The notes: generated from the sequence alone by a model not told the origin. 64,000 bases of DNA from JAJYSO01 sp964579505 (GCA_964579505.1 CAZOGC010000012.1:1-64000), one strand, 5' to 3'. Counted from the stretch's first letter, positions 26,480 to 35,372 are shown. Program-made: numbers and translations.

Positions 26480-26589
26480 GTTATAGGGTTCAAACTTAAA
26501 ATTGCATTTATTAGCTAAATTCACGGCACCTTAAGATTAGGTTTGTTATGATTATAGCTTTTTTAACGAATCAACCGTGCAGAAAAGTT

Positions 26590-26597
26590 TATTTTTG
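26590..26597 (+). promoter_or_regulatory. Promoter -7 element of the rhodanese gene
   Basis: TATTTTTG fits TAnnTTTG and lies 21 bases upstream of the ATG at 26619. The same element and following bases (TTTATTTTTGCCCAAACC) recur upstream of pyrD. Confidence 0.5.
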
Positions 26598-26618
26598 CCC
26601 AAACCTCAACCTTTATTT

Positions 26619-26927
26619 ATGAAAACATATAGCTTAGAAGAGTGGGAAAAAGCCCTAAAAAATGATGAGAAGGCAGTCGTTATAGATGTTCGATCAACAG
26701 ATGAGTTTGCTGAAGGTCACCTTGAAGGCGCTACACTTATTGATGTACAAGACCCTCAACATTTTGTAGACGAAATTGCTAAACTCGACAAAAGTTCTAA
26801 TTATTACATTTACTGTAATTCCGGAAACCGCGGCAATCAAGCCTGTTTAGTAATGGACTATAATGGCTTTGAGCACACCTTTAACTTAGAAGGCGGTTAT
26901 CAGGCTTGGAAAGAAGCTAACGCCTAA
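26619..26927 (+). CDS. Rhodanese-like domain protein
   Basis: This single rhodanese domain has 102 residues from the ATG at 26619. A GTG further upstream would place the start in the promoter. The hallmark VIDVRSTDEFAEGHLEGA is followed by the active-site loop YCNSGNRGNQA (Cys near residue 67) and the closing LEGGYQAWKEAN. Such proteins carry sulfur as a persulfide on the Cys. The specific partner is unknown. There is no signal peptide, so it should be cytoplasmic. Confidence 0.88.
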   Translation: MKTYSLEEWEKALKNDEKAVVIDVRSTDEFAEGHLEGATLIDVQDPQHFVDEIAKLDKSSNYYIYCNSGNRGNQACLVMDYNGFEHTFNLEGGYQAWKEANA

Positions 26928-26935
26928 TTTTTATC

Positions 26936-26983
26936 AAAAAATAAGCCTCAAAATCTATATGTGACTTTGAGGCCTATTTTTTT
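26936..26983. terminator. Bidirectional terminator between rhodanese and ferritin genes
   Basis: AAAATAAGCCTCAAA and TTTGAGGCCTATTTTTTT form a long stem between two convergent genes, with A/T runs on both sides, so it can serve both strands. Confidence 0.75.
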
Positions 26984-26996
26984 GATTCGAAAAAGA

Positions 26997-27503
26997 TTAT
27001 TCTTGTTTCCCTAAATCGCGATCTAGACTGTATAAAGATTCTGTGGCAGCGTTACCCGCGGCAATCTTAAGTTTGTCTAGTAAGTTTCGAGCATAGGTCT
27101 CTTCTTCAATTTGTTCTGTTACAAATTCTTGCGCAAAATTCCACGTGGCCCAGTCTCTCTCTTCCATAGCTTGATTTAAAATATCATAAAATGCCTGCGT
27201 GTTATTTACTTCATGCTGGTACATTTTTTCAAAACAATCTTTTAAATCTTTTGGATCTTTAGCCGGTTTTGAAATCGCTTCAATTCGCACTCTTCCTCCG
27301 CGCTCCATAATATAATGCACCACGCGCAGCATATGGTCGCGTTCTTCTCTACAATGTTTTAAAAGAAATTCTGAAATACCATCAAAACCTTCGTGGTCAG
27401 CCCAGGCGCCAAAAGACAAATATTCTTGAGCAGCTTCAGCTTCATTGGTTATTTGACGATTCAATATTTCTTCCATCGTTTTTGATAATCGATTTGTATT
27501 CAT
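26997..27503 (-). CDS. ftnA: Non-heme ferritin
   Basis: This four-helix-bundle iron storage protein has 168 residues from the ATG at 27503; the longer frame needs a TTG. The ferroxidase ligands are visible in NEAEAAQEYLSFGAWADHEG, HCREERDHMLRVVHYIMERG and FAQEFVTEQIEEETYARNLL. It stores Fe(III) in a 24-mer cage and limits oxidative damage. A TAnnTTTG-type element (TAATTTTG on the minus strand, 27529-27536) lies just upstream. Confidence 0.9.
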   Translation of the reverse strand: MNTNRLSKTMEEILNRQITNEAEAAQEYLSFGAWADHEGFDGISEFLLKHCREERDHMLRVVHYIMERGGRVRIEAISKPAKDPKDLKDCFEKMYQHEVNNTQAFYDILNQAMEERDWATWNFAQEFVTEQIEEETYARNLLDKLKIAAGNAATESLYSLDRDLGKQE

Positions 27504-27528
27504 AACTATATGGTTTTGGTTGCTCAAA

Positions 27529-27536
27529 CAAAATTA
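27529..27536 (-). promoter_or_regulatory. Promoter -7 element of ferritin
   Basis: Read on the minus strand this is TAATTTTG, a match to TAnnTTTG, 25 bases upstream of the ferritin ATG. It supports the ATG at 27503 over the upstream TTG. Confidence 0.45.
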
Positions 27537-27617
27537 AGCATTAATACCGACAAGCGGTTGCCTATCAGAAAATCCTTATTAAGAATACATAAACTTTAGG
27601 GAAGAATGAAAAAGAAA

Positions 27618-27704
27618 AGGCTGCCTTAAAAACTTTAGCAGAAGTCAACTCAAACACAATTAAATTCTCAGCAATTTAAACGCAAAAGACTTTTAAAGCA
27701 GCCT
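27618..27704. repeat. Long-range inverted repeat in an intergenic gap
   Basis: AGGCTGCCTTAAAA at 27618-27631 pairs with TTTTAAAGCAGCCT at 27691-27704 with one mismatch, across about 59 bases. It lies in a 378-base gap (27528-27905) without a gene. It could be a small RNA, a stem-loop in the mRNA leader or a remnant of a small mobile element. Confidence 0.5.
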
Positions 27705-27905
27705 AAAATATCGTCGGTATCAGTTGTTATTAAAAGGCTAATTCAAATAAAACGCAAACCGACATACAAAAATAACGTTACAATTATTAATACAGTATAT
27801 ACTTTTATATATTTTAACTTATATAAAATAGAATTCTATATTTATTAACGTTTCTAAAATATATATTATTTTTTTACCTTTATACCAACAAGAACAATCT
27901 TCTTA

Positions 27906-28262
27906 ATGAAAACTTTAGTTATTGGCGCCTCTGAAAATAAAAACAGATATGCTTATAAAGCTATATGCAAACTTCGTGCCTCAAATCATGAAGTGGTAGC
28001 TATCGGAGCCCGGAAAGGGAAGGTTTTAACGGTTCCTATTCTCGATAAAAAAGAGAAGATTGAAGCCGTAGACACCGTTACACTCTACATTAACCCTCAG
28101 ATTCAACCGGAATACTATGAGTATATCATCCGTCTTCATCCCAGACGTGTGATTTTTAATCCCGGAACGGAAAATGAAGAATTTTATGCGCTTTTAAAGG
28201 CACATGCTATTTTATATGAGGTAGCCTGCACATTGGTTTTACTTTCTACGAATCAGTATTAA
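27906..28262 (+). CDS. CoA-binding domain protein
   Basis: This single CoA-binding Rossmann-like domain (YccU type) has 118 residues. It starts with KTLVIGASENKNRYAYKA, has a middle TLYINPQIQPEYYEYIIRL and ends RVIFNPGTENEEF followed by a Cys-containing strand. These proteins bind CoA or related nucleotides; the role is not known. The 3' end overlaps the convergent symporter gene by 24 bases, so the two transcripts share complementary ends. Confidence 0.85.
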   Translation: MKTLVIGASENKNRYAYKAICKLRASNHEVVAIGARKGKVLTVPILDKKEKIEAVDTVTLYINPQIQPEYYEYIIRLHPRRVIFNPGTENEEFYALLKAHAILYEVACTLVLLSTNQY

Positions 28263-29681
28263 TCCCAAAAAGGTAAACACTCCATTAACCAACAATAATT
28301 CGTAATTAAAATGATAACCCCCTAGCATTTCAGGCGGTAGTTGCCCCAGTATAAATGTTAGTGTAGCTGATAGTAAAGCCACCGGCAAAACCCATTTATC
28401 ATACACTTTCATTTTGGTAAAAATACCAAAAGCAAACAATCCCAACAATGGGCCATACGTGTATGATGCTGCTATAAGCAACATATCTATAACACTGCTA
28501 TCTAAGAAATAATTAAAAACTACAATTACAAGTACCAAAAAAATACTGACCCCAATATGAGTCCTTTTACGTATTTTCTTCTGTACAGCAGGTCTGCGTT
28601 TTTCAATATTTAGAAAATCTACACAAAAACTGGTCGTTAAAGCTGTTAAAGCGCTATCGGCACTTGAGTATGCCGCTGCAATTAGCCCCAATAAAAAGAT
28701 AATGCCCAACCCCACTCCCAGCCCTCCATTTAAGGCTATTTCAGGAAACAATAAATCGGCTCGTTCCGGAATTACCATCCCCACTTTATTGGCATACACA
28801 TACAGCAAAGCCCCTAATAAAAGAAAAACAATATTAACCGGCACAAATACCATACTGTATGAAAGCATATTTTTTTGTGCATCTTTTAAACTTTTGCAAG
28901 TCAAGTTTTTTTGCATCATATCTTGGTCTAGCCCGGTCATACAGATCGTAATGAATACCCCGCCAATAAAAGCTTTCCAAAAATAATCCTTCGCCAAAAT
29001 AGTATCCGTAAAGAACATCTTTGTGTAGGGTTTGAGCTCAGGAGCCGTAAAAAAATCAGTTATGCCCCAGTTTAGTTTTGAGGAAATAATACACACGGTT
29101 ACCACCACAGACCCCAACATAAAAAAAGTTTGTAATGTATCTGTCCACACCACTGTTTTTATACCCCCTCTAGCCGTATACAACCAAATTAAACCTATAG
29201 AAATAATTACGGTTACAAAAAAAGGGATACCCCAAGCATCAAAGACAAAATGTTGCAAAACGGTGGCTACTAAAAACAGTCTAAAAGCAGATCCTAACAC
29301 GCGCGATATGAGAAAGAAAAAGGCACCCGTCTTGTAGCTCGTATTTCCAAACCGTTGATCGAGATATTGGTATATTGAAGTAACATTTAAACGGTAATAA
29401 ATTGGTAATAATATGAAAGTAATGACTATATACCCTAAGATATAGCCCAATACCACTTGCATGTAACTAAACTGAGAATCGCGCACCCAACCCGGAACAG
29501 AAATAAAGGTAACCCCTGAAAGCGAAGCCCCAATCATACCAAAAGCCACCAAATACCAAGGAGATTTATTCTTAGCCTTAAAAAAGGCGGCATTGCTATC
29601 GTCTTTTCCGGTGAAATAGGAAATAAGAAATAGAATACTAAAATAAATAACAATGAGCAATAAGATATAAATCGGCTTCAT
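28239..29681 (-). CDS. Sodium:solute symporter family protein
   Basis: This protein of 480 residues belongs to the SSS family, with about 13 membrane segments. The N-terminal segment IYILLLIVIYFSILFLISY is followed by FGMIGASLSGVTFISVPGWV, the family Na+-site region. Later are GLDQDMMQKNLTCKSLKDAQ and GLIAAAYSSADSALTALTTS, both characteristic of SSS transporters. The solute cannot be read from sequence. It is divergent from recR with a short gap and overlaps the convergent CoA-binding gene by 24 bases. Confidence 0.9.
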   Translation of the reverse strand: MKPIYILLLIVIYFSILFLISYFTGKDDSNAAFFKAKNKSPWYLVAFGMIGASLSGVTFISVPGWVRDSQFSYMQVVLGYILGYIVITFILLPIYYRLNVTSIYQYLDQRFGNTSYKTGAFFFLISRVLGSAFRLFLVATVLQHFVFDAWGIPFFVTVIISIGLIWLYTARGGIKTVVWTDTLQTFFMLGSVVVTVCIISSKLNWGITDFFTAPELKPYTKMFFTDTILAKDYFWKAFIGGVFITICMTGLDQDMMQKNLTCKSLKDAQKNMLSYSMVFVPVNIVFLLLGALLYVYANKVGMVIPERADLLFPEIALNGGLGVGLGIIFLLGLIAAAYSSADSALTALTTSFCVDFLNIEKRRPAVQKKIRKRTHIGVSIFLVLVIVVFNYFLDSSVIDMLLIAASYTYGPLLGLFAFGIFTKMKVYDKWVLPVALLSATLTFILGQLPPEMLGGYHFNYELLLVNGVFTFLGLILIRRK

Positions 29682-29808
29682 ATAAGATTGATTCTACAAA
29701 AATAGTTTACGTACGCTTAGACAATTCCTCTTTCAACTTTTCAACAACAATAATTCTTGTGCAAAATACGAACTTCGAACAAATAAGCGCTTCGTATTTA
29801 AAAAACGT

Positions 29809-29816
29809 TAAATTTG
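29809..29816 (+). promoter_or_regulatory. Promoter -7 element of recR
   Basis: TAAATTTG fits TAnnTTTG and ends 5 bases before the recR ATG at 29822. It argues against the longer start at 29759 and predicts an almost leaderless message. Confidence 0.5.
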
Positions 29817-29821
29817 TCCCC

Positions 29822-30439
29822 ATGGATTTTTCTTCAAAACTTTTAGAAAATGCCGTTAATGAGATGGCACAACTCCCGGGCATTGGCAGAAGCACCGCAC
29901 TTAGGTTAATGCTACACCTTTTAAAACGGCCGGAAGATCAAACGATTGGGTTAGCCAAAGCGCTGGTTGACCTGCGCACACAAGTAAAATTCTGCAGAAA
30001 CTGCCACAACATTAGCGATGAAGAACTGTGTGAAATATGCCAAAACAACAAACGAAATCATCAAATTGTTTGCGTGGTAGAAGATATTAGAGATGTGATG
30101 GCTATTGAAAACACCAGCCAATACAGAGGAGTCTACCACGTTTTGGGTGGAAAAATAAGCCCTATGGATGGAATTGGTCCCGGTGATCTTACTATAACTT
30201 CTTTAGTCGAAAAAGTAAAAAACAATCGCATCGAAGAAATTATTTTTGCATTAAGCAGCACTATGGAAGGTGATACTACTAATTTTTATATTTATAAAAA
30301 ACTAGCCGGACTACCCGTTAAAACATCTACCATAGCCCGAGGCATAGGAGTTGGCGATGAATTAGAATATGCAGACCAAGTCACTTTAGGCCGCAGTATC
30401 GTTAACCGAATTCCTTTTGAAAATTCTCTCAAACAATAA
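29822..30439 (+). CDS. recR: Recombination mediator protein RecR
   Basis: This protein of 205 residues works with RecO and RecF to load RecA onto gapped DNA. The N-terminal helix-hairpin-helix (AQLPGIGRSTALRLMLHLL) is followed by the zinc finger CRNCHNISDEELCEIC. The TOPRIM domain has VVEDIRDVMAIENT, and YHVLGGKISPMDGIGPGDL is also a RecR hallmark. The start ATG at 29822 matches the usual N-terminus; a longer frame from 29759 does not. The glycosyltransferase gene follows 3 bases later. Confidence 0.95.
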   Translation: MDFSSKLLENAVNEMAQLPGIGRSTALRLMLHLLKRPEDQTIGLAKALVDLRTQVKFCRNCHNISDEELCEICQNNKRNHQIVCVVEDIRDVMAIENTSQYRGVYHVLGGKISPMDGIGPGDLTITSLVEKVKNNRIEEIIFALSSTMEGDTTNFYIYKKLAGLPVKTSTIARGIGVGDELEYADQVTLGRSIVNRIPFENSLKQ

Positions 30440-30442
30440 ACG

Positions 30443-31564
30443 GTGCCGCAACTTTCTGTTATCATTTTAAATTACAAAGTACCTTATTTTTTAATGCTCT
30501 GTCTAGACAGTGTACAAAAGAGTTTACAAGGCATTAAGGCTGAAATTATCGTGGTAGACAACCATTCTGAAGATGGTAGTTGCCAACTCGTTAGCACTTA
30601 CTTTCCGGAAGTAAAACTTATACAAAATACTGAAAATTATGGGTTTAGCAAAGGAAATAACATAGGCATAGAACAAGCGGAAGGAAAATATATATGCATT
30701 CTTAACCCCGATTCTGTCGTAAGTGAAAACACTTTTAAAAATGTACTACACTTTGCTCAAACACATTCAGATTTTGGAATTCTAGGTCCCCGCCTTATTG
30801 ACGGTAGTGGTCATTTTTTACGAGAAAGCAAACGTAATATTCCAACTTTAAAAATTGCCCTAAAAAAACTTTTCAATCATGCCAAAGAATACTACGCCTC
30901 TTTGCCTCAAGAAGAAGTCGGAAGTGTTCCTGTATTAGCCGGCAGTTTTATGTTTATTCAAAAAGACCGCTATTTTGAAATCGGGAAACTAGACGAAGAT
31001 TACTTTATGTATGGAGAAGACATTGACTTGAGCTATCAATTTATTCAATCAGGCTATACAAATTACTATCTCGGTAACGAAAAAACGATGCATTTTAAAG
31101 GGGAAAGTACTCCGAAAGACGCTGTACACCTACACTATTTTTACCAAGCAATGGTTATTTTTTATCAAAAACACCTACAAAAAAATAACCTAACCGGCAT
31201 GGTGGTAAAATTTGGAGCCAAGCTAGCTCAAGTAAGCCATTCTGTAAGAAAGAAAAAAGAGTCCAAAATTACAGCAAACAAAGGCTATTATTGGGTAGGA
31301 GAAAAAACTCCTTTCACCGAAAAATTGATTGCATACCTCAACACAGCTATAAAAGTTATTAGCTTGGAGGAATTGTATCAAAATCCACCTTCATCGGCAA
31401 CCTTATTCTTTGATGCCGAACAAATTAACTACGAAACCATCATTCAACTTATTCACAAACTAAAAGACACCCAAAATAGGTTTCGCATTAAACCCGCTAG
31501 ATTCTCTTTTATTGCCGGAAGTGATCGACGCACCGACAAAGGACAAATTATTCTTCTCAAATAG
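30443..31564 (+). CDS. Family 2 glycosyltransferase
   Basis: This GT-A fold enzyme has 373 residues starting at a GTG 3 bases after the recR stop, so it is co-transcribed. The N-terminus SVIILNYKVPYFLMLCLDSV, the nucleotide region IIVVDNHSEDGS, the metal motif LNPDSVV and the acceptor region MYGEDIDLSYQFIQSGY are typical of rhamnosyl-type GT2 enzymes. It adds a sugar to a cell-surface glycan; donor and acceptor are unknown. The last 100 residues form an extra domain outside the GT2 core. Confidence 0.88.
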   Translation: MPQLSVIILNYKVPYFLMLCLDSVQKSLQGIKAEIIVVDNHSEDGSCQLVSTYFPEVKLIQNTENYGFSKGNNIGIEQAEGKYICILNPDSVVSENTFKNVLHFAQTHSDFGILGPRLIDGSGHFLRESKRNIPTLKIALKKLFNHAKEYYASLPQEEVGSVPVLAGSFMFIQKDRYFEIGKLDEDYFMYGEDIDLSYQFIQSGYTNYYLGNEKTMHFKGESTPKDAVHLHYFYQAMVIFYQKHLQKNNLTGMVVKFGAKLAQVSHSVRKKKESKITANKGYYWVGEKTPFTEKLIAYLNTAIKVISLEELYQNPPSSATLFFDAEQINYETIIQLIHKLKDTQNRFRIKPARFSFIAGSDRRTDKGQIILLK

Positions 31565-31662
31565 AAATATCGTCTTGTACACAATAAAATTTATGTACAA
31601 AAACACCCTGGGCAAACAATTTGAAAAAGTTTTCTTCGTTATTTGAAACAAACCTATCTATT

Positions 31663-32166
31663 ATGAAACTAGTTAAATTTATTGTCTTATTTGTTTTTGC
31701 TATAACCATTACAAGCTGTAGCGATGATGACCCCATTTATTTATTAAACCAACAAAATCTTGTAGGCACCTACCATGTCACCGATTTACAAGCTCAATCA
31801 ATCGCCACCGGAGAGTTCTTAGGATCACCCATAACTATTACCTCAAAAATGGAAGGAAGCACTTTTAATATGACCTACCATTTCAACACAGACAGTACGG
31901 TAGTCATAAATGGATCTTTCTTGGTTACAGAACACAAAGACATAAACGGAACCCCAAAAGACACCACTTATATTGTTACCAAAAACAATGAAAAAAAGAC
32001 GTACTCTATCAATCCTGTAACTGACGAGCTAACCATCGATTCGGTTTTGTATAAAGTACACAATTTTAATCCATCAGGATTCGAGCTTACTCTTGATCAA
32101 AAAACGACTGATACCACTCAAGGTTTGACTATTGAAACCACAGGAAAGATGAAACTTACCCGGTAA
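31663..32166 (+). CDS. Lipocalin-like lipoprotein of unknown function
   Basis: This protein of 167 residues has a lipoprotein signal (MKLVKFIVLFVFAITITSC, Cys at 19) from the ATG at 31663; a TTG 42 bases earlier would spoil the signal. The mature part starts SDDDPIYLLNQQNLVGTYHV and is rich in Thr-containing strands. This is the pattern of flavobacterial lipocalin-like lipoproteins, which form a small beta barrel. Ligand unknown. A hairpin terminator follows. Confidence 0.7.
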   Translation: MKLVKFIVLFVFAITITSCSDDDPIYLLNQQNLVGTYHVTDLQAQSIATGEFLGSPITITSKMEGSTFNMTYHFNTDSTVVINGSFLVTEHKDINGTPKDTTYIVTKNNEKKTYSINPVTDELTIDSVLYKVHNFNPSGFELTLDQKTTDTTQGLTIETTGKMKLTR

Positions 32167-32187
32167 AAAGTTGAAAAAAATCATTCT

Positions 32188-32216
32188 TAAGCCATCCAAA
32201 TAGGGTGGCTTTTTTA
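32188..32216 (+). terminator. Terminator after the lipocalin-like lipoprotein gene
   Basis: The stem AAGCCATCC / GGGTGGCTT (with one G-T pair) is followed by a run of T. The remaining gap to 32375 is AT-rich without a gene. Confidence 0.7.
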
Positions 32217-32375
32217 GCTTATAAACAACCTCAAAAACATTTCTCAACCCACTTATATTTTAACATCACTTTGGGGTAATACAAAGCAAAAATCACATAC
32301 TCAATTTACATATAATTCTGATTATTAGCTTATTATAAGTAAACAAAGATACTTTTATTCCCGCTCATTTTTTCG

Positions 32376-32383
32376 TAAATTTG
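32376..32383 (+). promoter_or_regulatory. Promoter -7 element of the E2 gene
   Basis: TAAATTTG fits TAnnTTTG and lies 34 bases upstream of the E2 start at 32418. Confidence 0.45.
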
Positions 32384-32417
32384 CAACAAATAACACACGA
32401 ATCCTTTAAGGAAAGTT

Positions 32418-33725
32418 ATGGCAAAATATGAACTTAAATTACCCAAAATGGGCGAAAGTGTGGCAGAAGCCACCATTACCAACTGGCTTAAAAATGTAGG
32501 CGATACCATAGAAGAAGACGATGCGGTATTAGAAATTGCCACTGATAAAGTAGACAGCGAGGTGCCTAGTGAGGTAGACGGCGTTCTAAAAGAAATTCTT
32601 TTTGAAGTAGATGATGTAGTGCAAGTAGGGCAAACCATTGCTATTCTTGAAACAGAAGGAAGCAACGAAACAGAAACAGAAACAGAAAAACAAGAAGCCA
32701 TTTCTGAACAAGTTATGACAGCGGTAGAAGAAACGGTAGCTGCCGGAATGACTACTGCCAACTCTACAGTAACAGATTATACAGAAGCCTCTCGATTTTA
32801 TTCTCCTTTAGTAAAAAGTATTGCTAAAGAAGAGAACATAGCCTTATCCGAACTCGAAACAATAAAAGGCTCCGGAAAAGATGGTCGTGTAACCAAAAAC
32901 GATATGTTGGCTTATGTCGAAAGCCGAGGAGTTGCTCAGCCAACTGCACCAAAAGTAAACGGAAATACTCCGAAAGCTAAACCGGCACTGGCACCAACGC
33001 CAATTCCGATAAGTGGTGACGATGAAATTATTGAAATGTCACGCATGGGTAAACTCATTGCCAAACATATGACTGCCAGCGTACAAACTTCGGCTCATGT
33101 ACAGTCTTTTATAGAAGTAGATGTAACTAAAATTTGGAACTGGCGTAACAAAGTAAAAAATGCATTCTTGGCTCGTGAAGGAGAGAAATTTACTTTTACT
33201 CCTATTTTTATGGCTACTGTAGCCAAAACATTACGCGATTTCCCAATGGTTAATATTTCTGTAGATGACGATAAAATCATCAAACACAAGCATGTTAACC
33301 TGGGTATGGCCACAGCCCTTGCTGACGGCAACTTAATTGTTCCGGTTATTAAAGATGCTGATCAACTCAACTTGGTAGGAATGGCTAAAAAGGTTAATCA
33401 ATTGGCTAATGATGCGCGAAACGGCAAATTAAAACCCGGCGCCACCGATGGCGGCACCTATACCGTAACCAACGTGGGCTCTTTTGGCAGCATTATGGGC
33501 ACTCCTATCATCAACCAACCACAAGTAGGTATTTTGGCACTCGGTGCTATTCGAAAAGTACCTGCCGTTGTAGAAACACCTCAAGGCGATTTTATTGGTA
33601 TTCGCTACCGCATGTTCTTATCACACAGCTATGATCACCGTGTAGTTAACGGCGCTTTGGGTGGGCAATTTATAAAACGTATAAAAGAATATTTAGAAAA
33701 CTTTGACGACACGCAAACTATTTAA
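32418..33725 (+). CDS. 2-oxo acid dehydrogenase complex E2 component
   Basis: This dihydrolipoyl acyltransferase core protein has 435 residues. The N-terminal lipoyl domain has K44 in EIATDKVDSEVPSEVDG. A linker leads to an E3-binding domain (YSPLVKSIAKEENIALSELE, GSGKDGRVTKNDML). The catalytic domain ends in HSYDHRVVNGALGGQF. The usual catalytic motif is HRVVDG; here Asn replaces the Asp (H407, N411). I recall the same variant in other Flavobacteria, where the protein is annotated as part of the branched-chain or 2-oxoglutarate-type complex. No E1 or E3 gene is nearby. Confidence 0.85.
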   Translation: MAKYELKLPKMGESVAEATITNWLKNVGDTIEEDDAVLEIATDKVDSEVPSEVDGVLKEILFEVDDVVQVGQTIAILETEGSNETETETEKQEAISEQVMTAVEETVAAGMTTANSTVTDYTEASRFYSPLVKSIAKEENIALSELETIKGSGKDGRVTKNDMLAYVESRGVAQPTAPKVNGNTPKAKPALAPTPIPISGDDEIIEMSRMGKLIAKHMTASVQTSAHVQSFIEVDVTKIWNWRNKVKNAFLAREGEKFTFTPIFMATVAKTLRDFPMVNISVDDDKIIKHKHVNLGMATALADGNLIVPVIKDADQLNLVGMAKKVNQLANDARNGKLKPGATDGGTYTVTNVGSFGSIMGTPIINQPQVGILALGAIRKVPAVVETPQGDFIGIRYRMFLSHSYDHRVVNGALGGQFIKRIKEYLENFDDTQTI

Positions 33726-33749
33726 ATATTCTTCAAATTTATAATTCAC

Positions 33750-33788
33750 AAAGTCTCTGGTACATCGTGTTATTAGAGGCTTTTTTTA
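33750..33788 (+). terminator. Terminator after the E2 gene
   Basis: The stem AAAGTCTCT / AGAGGCTTT with a loop of 16 bases is followed by a T run, 25 bases after the stop. Confidence 0.65.
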
Positions 33789-33815
33789 GTATTCATACAC
33801 GCTACAATTTGCATT

Positions 33816-34154
33816 ATGACAAAGAAAACAATCGTCTTTTTATGCCTCATCATGGCTTTTACCGCCTGTCAACCCCCTATTTTATACCGAGAAAATAATT
33901 TTCCCGTTTCAAAAGAGAACATAACAGCCATGTGCAACACCATAAAGCAAGAAATTTCCGGATACTCTTGCGTAGATTATTTTGAAAAAACTTTTCTCAT
34001 AAAAGACAGTTTAGAAACCCTGAAAATTAATTTAAACAAACAACGTTTAAAATTAATTTACCAAACTAAAGGAAAAGAAAACGGAAAACTCTTTAAACAA
34101 TATCAACAACTCACAAAAGAGTTAAAAGCTGGCAGCAAGGCGGAAGCTCACTAA
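33816..34154 (+). CDS. Small lipoprotein of unknown function
   Basis: This protein of 112 residues has a lipoprotein signal (MTKKTIVFLCLIMAFTAC, Cys at 18). The rest is charged and mostly helical, with two further Cys (NTIKQ near C39 and YSC at about 50). No family was recognised. Its last 4 bases overlap the end of the convergent GNAT gene. Confidence 0.6.
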   Translation: MTKKTIVFLCLIMAFTACQPPILYRENNFPVSKENITAMCNTIKQEISGYSCVDYFEKTFLIKDSLETLKINLNKQRLKLIYQTKGKENGKLFKQYQQLTKELKAGSKAEAH

Positions 34155-34618
34155 AATTTGAGTTCCATTTTTATATCGGTTCGTTTATAATCTCCCGGCT
34201 CAAAATCAACTTCTTTAAATCCGTATTTTTTGTATAGATGAATAGCCGACTCTAGTTTTTTAGCGGAATATAAAACGAGTGTTTTTATAGGGCGTGTACG
34301 ACAAAATTGAAGACAGTATTCTAGCAATATAGTGCCAATTCCTTGTCCACGAAAAGTCTCCTCAACCCCCATTTTCCCCAGCTCAAATGTTTCTTTATCA
34401 ATTTTGAGCAACGCTACGGTACCCATTACTTCTCCTCCAGACTTTGCAAAAAATATATGTCCACCTTTTGCTATAATACTTTCCTGTGGATTAGCCAATA
34501 ACTGAACATCTATGGGTTCTATTTCAAAAAACCGTTTTAACCATTGATAATTTAGCCGCTCAAAATGTGGAGACAAATCCGATGAAAAATCAACTATTTT
34601 TATTGTTTCTCTTTTCAT
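34151..34618 (-). CDS. GNAT family N-acetyltransferase
   Basis: This protein of 155 residues has the GNAT fold. It shows strand GEVMGTVALLKI, the acetyl-CoA loop EETFRGQGIGTILLEYCL (the R/Q-x-x-G-x-G/A pattern) and IHLYKKYGFKEVDF near the end. The substrate amine is unknown. It starts 10 bases after the cyclase gene stop, so the two are probably one transcript. Confidence 0.85.
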   Translation of the reverse strand: MKRETIKIVDFSSDLSPHFERLNYQWLKRFFEIEPIDVQLLANPQESIIAKGGHIFFAKSGGEVMGTVALLKIDKETFELGKMGVEETFRGQGIGTILLEYCLQFCRTRPIKTLVLYSAKKLESAIHLYKKYGFKEVDFEPGDYKRTDIKMELKF

Positions 34619-34628
34619 AGATAATGAT

Positions 34629-35372
34629 TTATTGCTCCTCTATTTTATACAAAACAGGGCGACTCGGAGCAGCGTTATTTACAAAATTAGCCACCTGAAG
34701 ATTCAGCACATATAATCCATCTTCAACCTCATCCGGTACATAAATCAATTCTGTAATCGTAGCCTCTTTTTGCGGGTTATCAGGATAATTCCAAAAAGCA
34801 CGGTGCGCTACCACGTTCCCCTCTTCTTTATCTACCGAAGGCAAATCAATTAATAGGTGCTTAACTCCACATTGTCTTATATATTTTGCAGTCTCAGGCT
34901 TTAAATATGGCCAATTGGTATGGTTGTGATTTTTATTTTTCTTCTCTACATTATTTGGAATCGTGCGAATAATAAGCGCTTCTGCCTCTTCAGGTCGTAA
35001 TTTTTCAGCTAATTTATCTTGTGTAAAAACCGTGTCGTCTCCCTCTACTTCCGGTGCAATTGAAATCAATTTTGCTGTAAAAAAAAATCGCTTTAAACAA
35101 TTAGAAACACTGTAAAATTCTTTAGAAATATGCCCATACCCCTCGGTATGCGTACCATGCGCATGTGGACTAAACTGAATCGTATTAAAATTAATCGTAG
35201 CACCTTTAGCCACTTCGGCCACCCAATCTCCATTTGCCACCGGGTTTATTTTTGGTGCACCTATATACCATGCCTGAGGGCCTTTTACCGGTTGTATTGC
35301 TAACGAAATGTCAATAGGCTTTTCTATATCTATTGTAAATTTTCCGGAGGGTAATGAAAGTGTGCTCTTCAC
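34629..35372 (-). CDS. Cyclase family protein (kynurenine formamidase-like)
   Basis: This protein of 247 residues belongs to the cyclase/KynB-like family. The metal-binding signature is present as HAHGTHTEGYGHI; the usual form is HxGTHxDxPxH, so the Asp is replaced by Glu here. LLIDLPSVDKEEG and AHRAFWNY follow as in the family. It probably hydrolyses an amide or lactone; the substrate is unknown. It is divergent from the M1 aminopeptidase gene. Confidence 0.82.
   Translation of the reverse strand: MKSTLSLPSGKFTIDIEKPIDISLAIQPVKGPQAWYIGAPKINPVANGDWVAEVAKGATINFNTIQFSPHAHGTHTEGYGHISKEFYSVSNCLKRFFFTAKLISIAPEVEGDDTVFTQDKLAEKLRPEEAEALIIRTIPNNVEKKNKNHNHTNWPYLKPETAKYIRQCGVKHLLIDLPSVDKEEGNVVAHRAFWNYPDNPQKEATITELIYVPDEVEDGLYVLNLQVANFVNNAAPSRPVLYKIEEQ

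Noticed and set aside
31575..31600. Hairpin TTGTACA / TGTACAA after the glycosyltransferase gene
   Set aside because: The stem is weak and no T run follows, so I do not call it a terminator.
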